Origin: Cyclospora cayetanensis | Lineage: Eukaryota; Apicomplexa; Conoidasida; Eucoccidiorida; Eimeriidae | Assembly: GCF_002999335.1 (NCBI RefSeq) | Contig: NW_020312646.1 | Span: 62,001-126,000 of the forward strand | Direction: 5' to 3' | DNA: 64,000 bases | Shown here: one piece after another, positions 22,401 to 32,747 of the stretch | Numbering within the stretch: the stretch's first letter is position 1 | How the letters are laid out: each line of letters begins with the position of its first letter | The notes under the pieces: model-generated | The model's input: the letters and a program-made list of their open reading frames with translations, nothing else | Told to the model about the DNA's origin: nothing | The model's database searches: none | Translations under genes and position numbers: made by a program

Positions 22401-25089
22401 ACTGATGGGGCTGTTGCTAGGGCTGGTGCCACTGTCATGCATCAGCCACTGCACAAAAATGCGCGCTATTTTTATTATAATTTACTGCTCTGGAATTCTG
22501 CAGTTTATTTAAGAAAAAGTTCTTGGCATACTTCCCTCGGCAGATGGGTATCTTCACACCAGCGCCAACACAACGTAGACAGGAATAGTACGCTGCACAA
22601 TACGCAGCACAACTTTGATGAACGGCCGAACACAAGCCCAGGGGCAGCGTACTACTTGAGATTTTTAGGGAAGAGGGCTCTATTGGGTAAATTCCCGTCA
22701 TCCTGAGCCTTATAACAACACACCAAGGGTTACGCAATGGGGTGTATCATGGATGCACCCGTGCAAACGGAAATAGAGAAAGCAGAGAACAAGGTATTCT
22801 ACGAGAGTCTTGCCTGCAGGGGACTTTTGCGCTTCGTATAACACCTTCTAGAGTGAACCGCTTTATAGGAGAAGCACGCCGCCGCCTTTTTTCCTCCTTG
22901 TGTATCACTGAATGTGCAAGTACGGCCTTAGTAAAGAGGCCCTTTTAAAGCCCCAGAATCAATACAAATCTAATAAAGAGTTAGTCAGCACTTATTTAAA
23001 GAGGTGCCGCCGTAAAACGCCTGCCTGCGCTTCTCAGAGTCAGGAAGCAAGGGCAGAGGCCCATCCAGACTGCGCACGACAGCATCCCTCGAGCAATCAC
23101 AGTTAGTTATACATGGCGTCTATCGCCCATGCATATGCCATCTTACCTCGTTGTGTCAAGCTAATGCTACTCGGCAACAAATTAAGTATACGAACAGATA
23201 AGCCAATTAGTCAATTGTTTTGAATTTTACCTAATAAATAACTGGTGTAGTGGAAGATGCCAAAGCGTACTTTGACCCACCAGAGAAATCCGGCACTGTG
23301 AGAAGTCGAGGGGGAAGGGTGGAGGGAACCTCGTTTAAACGGATGCCTAAAACACTTATCTAAAAACGCTAAAACACTTTCTACTGCACTCGTTACACGC
23401 AAAATACAAACTGTGGTAAACAAATGCCGAACTGATGTAACTGGTCGCAAAACAGTATGATGCAAGAATACGCATTGTTGCATGCGTAAGCGGTAGATGC
23501 TATTCGCAACTCGCCATGAGTGCTCCGAATGCTTGGAGAAGGCAGCTACGCTCGCTCTAGCTGCCCCCCCCCTCCCCTCACCTCTTCGAAATTAGGAGGA
23601 CCGAGGTCAATGGAAAGCGGAACTCCTTTTAAAAAGACAAATCATGGCTCTACTAAGTTTTTACTGACTCTAGAGCTCGGCGTCTTTGTAAGGACACCCT
23701 AAATAAAGGCTTGCACTTATCGTATATCGTGAACTAACTATCTACCCCCTGCACCAAATGACAGTCCATAAGAACGTGCAAGACCCGTATGCTCAGTGCT
23801 TAACTAATTTTTCATCACGGATAAACCGTGTAGGACGCTGCAACCAAGAGGACTTTTTTGGCCTGCTACGCTGTCTGCATCTATAGCCACTCGTAGTCTC
23901 CCCCACGCAGAGTACAGACAATGAAACACCACAACGGGGGTCCCTCTACCTCTTCCACGCCAAAGCTTTTCGAAGGCAACTAGGGCGTCTAGCACACACG
24001 CCACAAAATTAGAGGCTACCTTCGTTGCGTATGAGAATAGAGGAGGGCGTGGTGCCTGCACCTCCCCAGTATTCCCTGCCACCACACTACTGTCGCTTTT
24101 ACACGCGCGTTCGTCATCACCAGCCACGTGAATCCCCTCTTTTTGTATGGCCCGCACTCTACCGCGTTTCCCATAGTTTTGTGAGTAGCGGTAGACGAGA
24201 GAGCGTTTCGGGGTGTAGCTGCACGTGCGGCTTCCCCCCGGACTGCACGAGCCTGGAGGCATATTTGTGCAGCCCACCACTTAGCAGTGGACGCGACGCG
24301 CATTCATGCACGGCTGCAGGCATGAGTTTTTAACAGAGTCGCTACAGGGCTTTTGGCAAGGGGCCAGAAGTTCTTGAGCGATGGAAGAATAGGCACTGTC
24401 TGCACTGCATCCTCCAAAGAATATTCCTCTCCAAGCGGCAGCAGAGGCACTACAGCACCCCTCTCCCGCAATCGAGACTTGGGAAGAAGGAAGGTGGCTC
24501 AGGACGAGGGATGTGCGCACTGCGACACGCTCTCGCTTCTTCCAAGGGCGGCAATATTGGCTGCCCTTTGCCTTAACGGGTCTAACTATGAACTCCCAAG
24601 TCCAACCTAGACCTTATTAAGGCTACACAGTGGAAAGCCTTATCAGTCGAAAGCACAAGAACGCATGCTTCAACTAGTCCCATGTAAGTGTTTCCACCAC
24701 GGCGCAATCCCCGTGCCAACTGCAGCATCCACCCCTGGCCTGGGGAAGCGCTGCATGCTGCTTTTTGCTCTTGTAGCTATCAGGGAAGCGTAATCACTAA
24801 GTCCGCTGCACATGCAAACTTACAAAGAGCCTGCTTGAGGAGCAGCTGCCGCTACCTCAGCAGCAAGACAAGATAGCTCTCCGCCTGCTTTGCTCGCCAC
24901 AGCCTCACTCAAAGGAGCCACTGCCTCCACTTACTGGCCACGCACTACTACGCCAACGTCCACTCTGCATGCTACAGCTCAGTGGTTCCCACTGCTGCTA
25001 CGCCTTCTAAAGCTAGAACGCCTACTCGACGCTGCCTCTGGTACTCGCTGAGGTGCCTCTGGCGTCGACTGAACAGTCGCAGATGCTGG
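19451..25089. other. Repeat-poor intergenic segment
   Basis: 5.6 kb with only short, motif-free frames and few triplet repeats, between the unresolved 18-19 kb locus and the NOC3 3' end. Frames of 70-160 codons occur (for example 23804-24280 on the minus strand) but show no conserved motif or convincing splice pattern. No tRNA or rRNA was recognised. Confidence 0.5.
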
Positions 25090-25870
25090 CTAAGGTGCCC
25101 CAAGTGCTGCATGCGCTGATTCTGGCGTTAATTGAGCAGTCGAAGATGCTGACTGAAGTGCCTCTGGTGCTGCATGCGCTGCCTCTGGCGTTAATTGAGC
25201 AGTAGAAGATGCTGGCTGAGGTGCCTCTGGTGCTGCATGCGGTGCTTCGGGTGCTGGTGTAGGTGCCTCTGCCGTTGACTGCGTTGCCTCTGGTGCTGCA
25301 TGCGCTGATTCAGGTGCTGCATGCGCTGCCTCTGTCATCGACTGAGCAGTCGAAGATGCTGGCTGAGGTGCCTCAATTGCTGGCTGAGGTGCCTCAAGTG
25401 CTGCATGCGCTGCCTCTGGCGTTAATTGAGCAGTCGAAGATGCTGGCTGAGGTGCCTCTGGTGCTGCATGCGGTGCTTCGGGTGCTGGTGTAGGTGCCTC
25501 TGCCGTTGACTGCGTTCCCTTTGGTGCTGCATGCGCTGATTCAGGTGCTGCATGCGCTGCCTCTGTCATCGACTGAGCAGTCGAAGATGCTGGCTGAGGT
25601 GCCTCAATTGCTGGCTGAGGCGCCTCTGGTGCTGCATACGCTGCCTCTGTCATCGACTGAGCGGTCGAAGATGCTGGCTGAGGCGCTTCTGGTGCTGCAT
25701 GCGCTGCCTCTGTCATCGACTGAGCAGTCGCAGATGCTGGCTGAGGCGCCTCTGGTGCTGCACGCGCTGCCTCTGGCGTTGACTGAGCAGTCGCAGATGC
25801 TGGTTGAGGTGCCTCTAGTGCTGTACGCGCTGCCTCTGGCGTTGACTGTGTAGTTGCAGGTGCTACTGAT
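25090..25870 (-). repeat. In-frame tandem repeat, 77-codon higher-order unit
   Basis: Codes for EAPQPASSTAQ / MTEAAHAAPE-type units on the minus strand. A higher-order unit of 231 bases (77 codons) recurs almost unchanged, for example from the GTTAATTGAGCAGT motif near 25191 and again near 25422, with shorter partial units out to about 25870. All units keep the reading frame to the stop at 25090. Confidence 0.85.
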
Positions 25871-27495
25871 GGATGGGCAGCGGTATGCTCCGCATCGCGA
25901 GTAGCCTTCGTTGCCTCAATATTGGCTGCCGCGGAGCTGTCGCATGCAGAGCTCTCAGGTGCAGCTCCTGCACCCAATTCGTTTACAGAGAATCCCCGTC
26001 TTCGCAGAGCGGCAGCAGCTGTGGAGGCTTCAATGACAGCCGCACTGACCACTACTGCTACCTCGCCAAGCGCTTCTGCCTCACCGTCTGCTGGTCGCAC
26101 TCCTCCAGAAAGACTATCGGCTGCAGAGGCACCTTCAGGAGCAGCAGGGAGGGAGACAGCCTGCTCTGTGGCAGCAGTGTCTTCAGGATCTGCAGCAGCC
26201 AGCACACCTGCCGACGCGGGGGAACAGATTGCAACTGTAGAAGAGATCCCCTCAGCAGCACCAGCTTCTGCTGCTGCAGTGGCGAAGGGGGCTGCTGCTG
26301 CTGCTGCTGCTGCTGCTGCGCGTTTGCGTTGGCGTCTGCGGAAGGAGGCACTCCTCTTGCAGCTACCGCTTTCTCCGTCCGGCACTTGCTCTCCGTGGTG
26401 CTGCTGCTGTGGCTTCTGCTGCTGCTGCTGCTTTTTCAGCTCATGTCTGGCGAGTGGGTGCTGCTCTAGTTGCTTCCGGATTTCTTGCTGCTGGACGGCA
26501 GCTGCGCAGTGCTTGTTGTCGGTAGACTCGTCCTTTATGTTTGCCGCGGGGGGAGCCGCTGGAGAACTGGATTTGTTTTCTCGAGCCGTTGCCTTCTTCC
26601 CGCCAGCGGCTGTGATTGCGTTGTGCCTTAGAGGCGCAGGAGGTGGAACGTTCAGAAAAAGCTGCTGTAGCATCTGCTCTTCATCGGCGGCAGAAAAGCA
26701 GCAGAAATCCATGGCTGTGCAGTCTGCCGTGGCACAAACGTTGCAGACAGCTCTTGCAGTTCTCGCTGCGGCTGCCAGATCCTGCTGAGGCTCCAGCTTC
26801 CTGCGCTTCTGCTGCGGCTGCTGCTGCGCGCCTGCAAGACTCAGAGCGGCTAAGGCCAAGTCGCTTGTGGCGGGATCGCAGCTGGCGGTAAGTAGCAGCA
26901 GCACAGAGTGGAAGGAGACACTGCAGCAGCAAATCGCAGCAAACGAAAAGCCGATCAAAATCGCGTGGAAGCTCATTGCGAAAGCAAAAATGTGCAGCGC
27001 CACGTAGCAAATTTCACACACGGGCATGTTTAACAGGGGAAAAAACTCTATACGCGTGTGGGAGCATCTTTTGCAATAGCAGCGGCCGCCTACCCCTCTC
27101 CTGTTGCTCCTTCTGGTGTTACCGCATCGCTCATACGCGGCATTTGCTGCAGCAGCCGCAGCAGCTGCAGCACATCCAATATGCAGCACACACACACACA
27201 CACATATACACATACATACATACATACACATCCATACATACATACATACACACACACATATGCACACACACATACATACACACACAGACACATACACACA
27301 TACATACATACACATACACACATATACACACATACATACATATACACATACACACATACATACACACACACACATATACACACATATACACACATCCATA
27401 CACACATACATACACATACACACATACATACACACACACATATACACACACACACATACATACACACACACACACATATACACACATTCATACAT

Positions 27496-27526
<31 letters not shown>

Positions 27527-30500
27527 TATACACACATACATACACACATACATACATACACACGCAATCGTGAGAGGCATACACCCGTTTGGCAGCAGCG
27601 AAGGGAGAAGGGGAATGTTTGTTCCTCCCGAGGAGCCCCCAAACACAGAAAAAAACAGTCTCATAGGCAGCCGTGTACCCTTTGAACAATACGCCGACCA
27701 ACAGAGGCATCGGCAAGCGTGGCGTTGGCGAGCAGTGTGCCTCCCAGCTTTAGCAAGGACTGCACACACGCTGCGCTGCCTGTGTGGCTATGGCTGCAGA
27801 TGCTGCTGCCAACAAAGCTCCCCTCCAAAGCTTCCTCGACGCGAACAGCGGCAACGCCTCGAGAGGTTGCTGCAGCGAGCTGCTTGTGCTGCTGCATGCG
27901 CTGCAGCTGCGGCTCAGCCCGTCCTCCACCCCACAGCTGCGGCGTCTGCTGCAGCAGCTCCAACGCATGCAGAAGCTTGCAGGCAAAGCCTGTGTCTACA
28001 AGGACGGCACCGTTGCCGCTCCTGCATCTGCCGCTGAAGAAAGACATCCCGCTGCTTTGCTCTTGCCGCAGCAACGCAGTCGAAGCAGCCGCTAGACTTG
28101 CAGCTTCTCGACTACCCTGCTGCCCTGCGGCAAACTGTGGCAGCGCCGCAGACGCCAGCGCGGCTATAGCCTCCGCTATCCACACGCAGTCAGTCTGCAT
28201 GCATAAAAAGCGTTAGCAGCAGCAACAAGATACACGCAAACATGCAGCATTTCGCTCCGTCTTCTGCAGCTCGAGAGGGTGCGCAAGCAGGCAAGCAGGC
28301 AAGCAGGCAAGCAAGCAAGCAGGCAAGCGGGCAAGCAGGCATGCGGAGAAATTCTGCTGACAGACACAAAACACACGACAAACCGGCTGGCAGGCATACC
28401 CCGAATGGCTCTCTCTACGCCGTGGAAGCCTCAGCACGACCACTGCAAAAAGCGTCTACAAGCCATCAGGCTGCGCACACACCTCCCCTCCCACCTGTAA
28501 AGCGCTCCGCAGCTTGTAAGCGAGCAGCAGAGGCACCAACACCCAAGCCGCAGCCGCTGCAGGACCCAACTGTACAAGCAGCGAGGGCACCGACGCTGCC
28601 GCTTCGCGCAACAGCAGCAAGAAATCCAGCAGCAAATCTTCGCGAACAAAGTCGCCAAGTGTACAGACACCCCGCAAGGCAGCCAGCACCAGGGGCGCGC
28701 CTGCGACTTCGACCGAACGGAGGGTCCTGCAGCAAATTCAAGCAGCAGCAGCAGCAAATTCAAGCAGCAGCAGCAGCAAAATCAAGCAGCAGCAGCAGCA
28801 AAAAAGCCTCATAATGCCGCAAGGCGGAGCATACGGCCTAAGAATGCCACTCCGCAAGAAAAACACAAAACGCCTCAGAGGCACACGGCATCGCGAAGGC
28901 AGTTTCTGCTTTACTGGTGCTGCTGCTGCTCCTCCTGCTTTACTGGTGCTGCTGCTGCTCCTCCTGCTTTACTGGTGCTGTTGCTGCTCCTCCTGCTTTA
29001 CTGGTGCTGCTGCTGCTCCTCCTGCTTTACTGGTGCTGCTGCTGCTCCTCCTGCTTTACTGGTGCTGTTGCTGCTCCTCCTGCTTTACTGGTGCTGTTGC
29101 TGCTCCTCCTGCTTTACCGGTGCTGTTGCTGCTCCTCCTGCTTTACTGGTGCTGCTTACTTTGCGTAAAGAACAAAGAGGCTTTGCAGCGCCTTGGCTTC
29201 GAACTGACGAAAAGACTTCAAGTCCGCGTGTATTGAACTGAGACAAACACACGATACGCAAACTGCCGCTGGCTACACCCACGCCCTCGCATGCCGTCTT
29301 CCAAGGATGCGGCAGCAGAGCAGTGCGAGTGAGAGAAGCTCAAAAACAAAGGCAGACAGACAGAGACACATGACAGAAAGAAGGCACAAGACAGAAAAAG
29401 ACACACACATGTGACAGAACAAGAAACATGCGACAGAGAAAGACACATGTGACAGAGAAAGACACATGTGACAGCGAAAGACACACATGTGACAGAGAAA
29501 GACACATATGTGACAGAAAAAGGCACACATACATGTGAGATAAAAAGAAAGCAGTCTTCACTAGCCAAAGCTATACCTTGCACGAAGATCTCTACGGAGT
29601 GCGTGATCGACGTTTTTATTGAGCTGTTCAGCCTCGGCGTCGTGCTAAGCCGCATGCAATAACACACACACGCAGACACCCACGCCGCTGAACCCCCTCC
29701 CCCCAATGCATCCTCCCTCTTTACGAGGCTTGAACAAAATGCAGTAAGCAGGAAAGAAGTAAGTTGCATGCTAAGGAGCCTCGTTAGGAGATCCGGCGGG
29801 GTCTGTTGTGTGCCAGTGCGGGGGGAAGGTAAGGCGCGTGAAAAAAGTGGATTCTCAAACGACGTGAAGAAAAGCGTATTCATGAAAAATGAGCTTGCCC
29901 TTTTCCTCCGAATATCCACCTTCAATGCAACATCTACCAGAGCCGCAGCTGCTGCGCTTCTCGCATACTGAGCATACTGCGGTTGGCGTTGGAGACGCTG
30001 AGGCTGTTGCTGCAGCCCTATGGTAGTAGCCTGCTGTATGCACACCTCGATCACGACTGCGGCTGTCTGCAGACTCCTGTCCTCTGCAACGACGTGTTGC
30101 AAAGCCTCTGTGATGCTTGAACTTGCTTCCTGAAGCAGCCGCAAGTGCTCGCGACGTTGCTCTTGCTCTCGCTCGCGTTTTTCTTGTTCTTCTTGTTCTT
30201 GTTGCACCTGCAGCTCCACTGCCGCTGCAGTGGCGGCTGCTGCAGCCTGCACGGCGAGCTGCAGCAAAGACGTATCCGATTCGTTGAAGATAGGTATCAC
30301 GCCAACAACTTCTGCTGCTGCTCGTGCCGCTGCTGCAGCAGGAGGCAGCTCCATGGCGAGACAGTCGAGCCTGCCTGCAAGCCTGCTCTGCAACAGAGGC
30401 TTTAGCTCGTGCTGCAAGAGCGCCACGAATCGGCGGTACGTGCGAATGTGCTGCTGCTCGTGTTGCTGCTGCCTCTCCACGTCTTTGGAAAGGCGAAAAG

Positions 30501-31374
30501 CCTTCAGAGCAGCATTCTTGTTGCCGCTTTTGGCAGCTTCTGCTGCTGCGGCGGCTGCTGTCTCTGCAGCAGCTGCTGCCGTCAACTTATGTCTGGGTAG
30601 AGTGTCACGCAGAACTGCGGCAAGCGACAGAATCGCGAGCTGCCGAGTCTGCAGCAACTCACGGAGTCGCAGCAGGCGCCTCTGCTGCTGCTCCTGCTGC
30701 TGCGGCTGCTGCTGCTCCGTCCTCGCGCCTCCACACGCTACCCCCGCTGCTTCTGCTGCTGATCGCGCCTGACTGCAGAAGGCAAACAAAATATCGAGAT
30801 CCTCGGCAGCTCGCTCCGGGGCAGACATGATACGCACTGCTGCTGCCGCCATTTCTTGCTTCCTCTGCTGCAGCGTCTTGCAGCCTCGAACTAGAGCCCA
30901 TGCCTCTGCACTTATCGCACCCTCCTTGTCACGCCCCTTGCTGCCGCTGCCGCAACTGCGAACAGCCTTCGCGCTGGTACTGCTGCGCCTCCACGCAGCA
31001 GGGGACTGAACCTCTTCTGCGGATTTCGAGCTCCCCCTAACCTTCTGACGGCGTCCAGTCAACTCTTGCTGCTGCACTTGCTGCACTTGCTGCTCTTGCT
31101 GCACTTGCTGCAATTGCTGCACTTGCTGCTGCGCACTCGGTGCTATCCACTGTCCATGTGGTCCTTGCACGGGGAGCGTCATGTTCGGAGCAGCGGCAAT
31201 AGCCGCTGCTGCTGAGGCGCTCGATGGCATCAGCCGCTGCAGTTTACGTTGCAGCAAGCCCAGGGGAGCTTTGGCGGCAGCAGCAGCTGCTTCCGCTGTT
31301 GCTGCAGGGGAAGCAGCTGCAGCAGCAGCTGCAGCAGCAGCTGCTGCAGACTCCCGTCCTCGCTTCTTCCCCAT
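25090..31374 (-). CDS. NOC3: Nucleolar complex protein 3 (NOC3) homologue with giant repetitive C-terminus
   Basis: NOC3 acts with NOC2 in 60S pre-ribosome maturation and export and also in replication licensing. Exons: main 5' exon from ATG 31374 (MGKKRGRES) to about 29860, then 29160-29237, 28495-28726, 27679-28194, 27094-27164 and 25090-26920; the last five join in matching phase. Exon 1 has a poly-Ala block, Gln-rich stretches and the NOC3 core: LLQTRQLAILSLAAVLRDTLPRH near residues 240-262, RTYRRFVALLQHELKPLL, and VALKVD near its end. Later exons give FEAKALQSLFVLYAK, TLRSVEVAGAPLVLAALRGV then LGDFVREDLLLDFLLLL (family [26 protein letters not shown]), DCVWIAEAIAALAS, LLRLLQQMPRMSDAV, and VLLLLTASCDPATSDLALA (family LWELxLLxRHYxP). 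The 25090-26920 exon then continues about 580 residues beyond the conserved domain as Gln-, Ala- and Pro-rich sequence. The main exon's donor is unresolved and a microexon may be missing. The tail could be a separate gene, but the phase join argues against it. Confidence 0.75.
27187..27562. repeat. CACA/CATA microsatellite in NOC3 intron
   Basis: About 375 bases of CACACATACATA repeats within the 27165-27678 intron, next to the acceptor of the 71-base exon. It makes long false frames of Thr/His/Tyr on the plus strand and Cys/Val/Met on the minus strand. Confidence 0.92.
28281..28345. repeat. GCAAGCAG octamer tandem repeat
   Basis: About eight copies of an 8-base GCAAGCAG unit, in the 28195-28494 intron of the NOC3 gene. 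Confidence 0.9.
28913..29158. repeat. 29-bp minisatellite in NOC3 intron
   Basis: About eight and a half head-to-tail copies of TTTACTGGTGCTG followed by CTGCTGCTCCTCCTGC, 29 bases in all, with only GCT/GTT variation. It ends two bases from the donor at 29159 on the minus strand. The intron is 28727-29159, so the array is most of it. Confidence 0.92.
29395..29530. repeat. ACACATGTGACAGAGAAAG 19-bp tandem repeat
   Basis: Six to seven imperfect copies of a 19-base unit centred on the small palindrome ACATGTG, between NOC3 exons 1 and 2 (intronic in the model). Confidence 0.88.
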
Positions 31375-32384
31375 TGTACTTGAACAGGAGAGACTTCTCC
31401 CCGCGGTCAAAGATCCCGCTGCATCTGCTTCTTCCCAGGCCGGAGGCAAAGAAGAAGTCAAGAGTCAGACAGCCAACAACCGCCACGAAGCGGCACAACC
31501 GAATTTCGCTCTCGCCTCTGCACTGTGGGGCAAAGGGGGCTGCCGAATGCATGCGGGCGAGCTCGTTTCAACGCGCCTTCCGAGGCTCTAGATGCAAGAT
31601 ATTGCCTTTTCTCATGCGAAAAAGAGAGAAAACTCGCAGCGTCAAGCAGCAAGCAATACAGCCATCCTCGCCACACGCTGCACCCACCCCCCCGTCACGC
31701 TGCGCAAAGTCGCAGCGGCCGACAGCCGCCTGCCCTGCCCAGGCAGCAGCCAGCAACCCCACCGGGGAAACTCCCCCCTCCCCCCTGTCCCCCAGACAGG
31801 CTGAGCCGTCGAACAACCCCATTTCGCGCTTGCTTTTGTTGCATTTCGCCGCTTAAAACTCAGATTCAAAGCGAACTCAGCGCCTGTGGAGGGGGGAAGG
31901 ACGCGCAGCAGGCACCCGTGCGCTTTCATGCCCTCCATGCTGCTAGCTGTGTCGAGGAGCCGAGCCACGGGCAGTCAAGACGGCGGCAGTCGCAGCCAAA
32001 GTAGCTGCCGCCACTGCTATTGACTCCGAGCACAACGGAAAAGTCAGAATAAGGAAGCAGGAGGACGGCGATCTGCTGCTGCAGCAGCAGCAGCGGCTGC
32101 CGCTGCGGTCGGCTGGCCTCCCCGGGATGAATGCGGGAGTGTCTTTTGCTGGTGTCTCTCCACAAAGGCACCAGATTGCAGCGGCTGCTACGCCGTCATC
32201 TCCCCCCCAGCAGCGGCAGACCTCTCATCGAGGATTCCAGCGGCAACAGCCACAAGACTTCGCGCACCACTTGACGGTTCTAGAAGTCTATCATTGCACT
32301 CAGGGCGCTCTGCATGCGCATTTCCGCCTTCTTGGATTCACTCCCCCTTCCTGATAACCCTCTCCTTGATTGACGCGCGGCCAA
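31375..32384. promoter_or_regulatory. Shared upstream region of divergent NOC3 (-) and importin-alpha-like (+) genes
   Basis: A 1-kb GC-rich interval between divergent starts. A plus-strand ATG at 32127 opens a Gln/His-rich frame (MNAGVSFAGV) to 32354 that could be a spliced first exon of the downstream gene, but no phase-consistent join was found. No core promoter element is identifiable. Confidence 0.4.
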
Positions 32385-32716
32385 ATGTTGCAGCAGCAGC
32401 ACCAGCAGCAGCTCCAGCAGCAGCAGCTCTTGCCACCTGCATGTAGGAGGCAAGGCCCTTCGTCGGCTCCCTCGGAGTCTGTAGAAGATCTCACGGCTCG
32501 AATGTCTAACCAACTTTGTCTGTCAGCCCCTGCACTGGATGCTGCATCTGCTGCGGCATCCTCCACGGTGTCTGCACCTGCAGCAGCAGACGCTGCTGCT
32601 GCCATGGGAGCGCTAAGCGGCGCAGTTGAAGGATCCAAAATGCTGCAACGAGTCAGGAAACACCTGCAGCCTCTTCCTGAGCTTTTGCACAAGGCTCTGC
32701 AGCAGCAACAGCAGCA

Positions 32717-32747
<31 letters not shown>

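Noticed and set aside
25922..26788. 288-codon open frame on the plus strand
   Set aside because: Antisense to the NOC3 C-terminal exon; the composition is a mirror of GC-rich triplet repeats with no independent motif.
26976..28037. 353-codon plus-strand frame of Thr/His/Tyr repeats
   Set aside because: Runs through the CACA/CATA microsatellite in a NOC3 intron and reads antisense Ala/Cys-rich sequence elsewhere.
28913..29241. Regular repeats with short spacing suggesting a CRISPR-like array
   Set aside because: Head-to-tail 29-bp units without unique spacers, in a eukaryotic intron.
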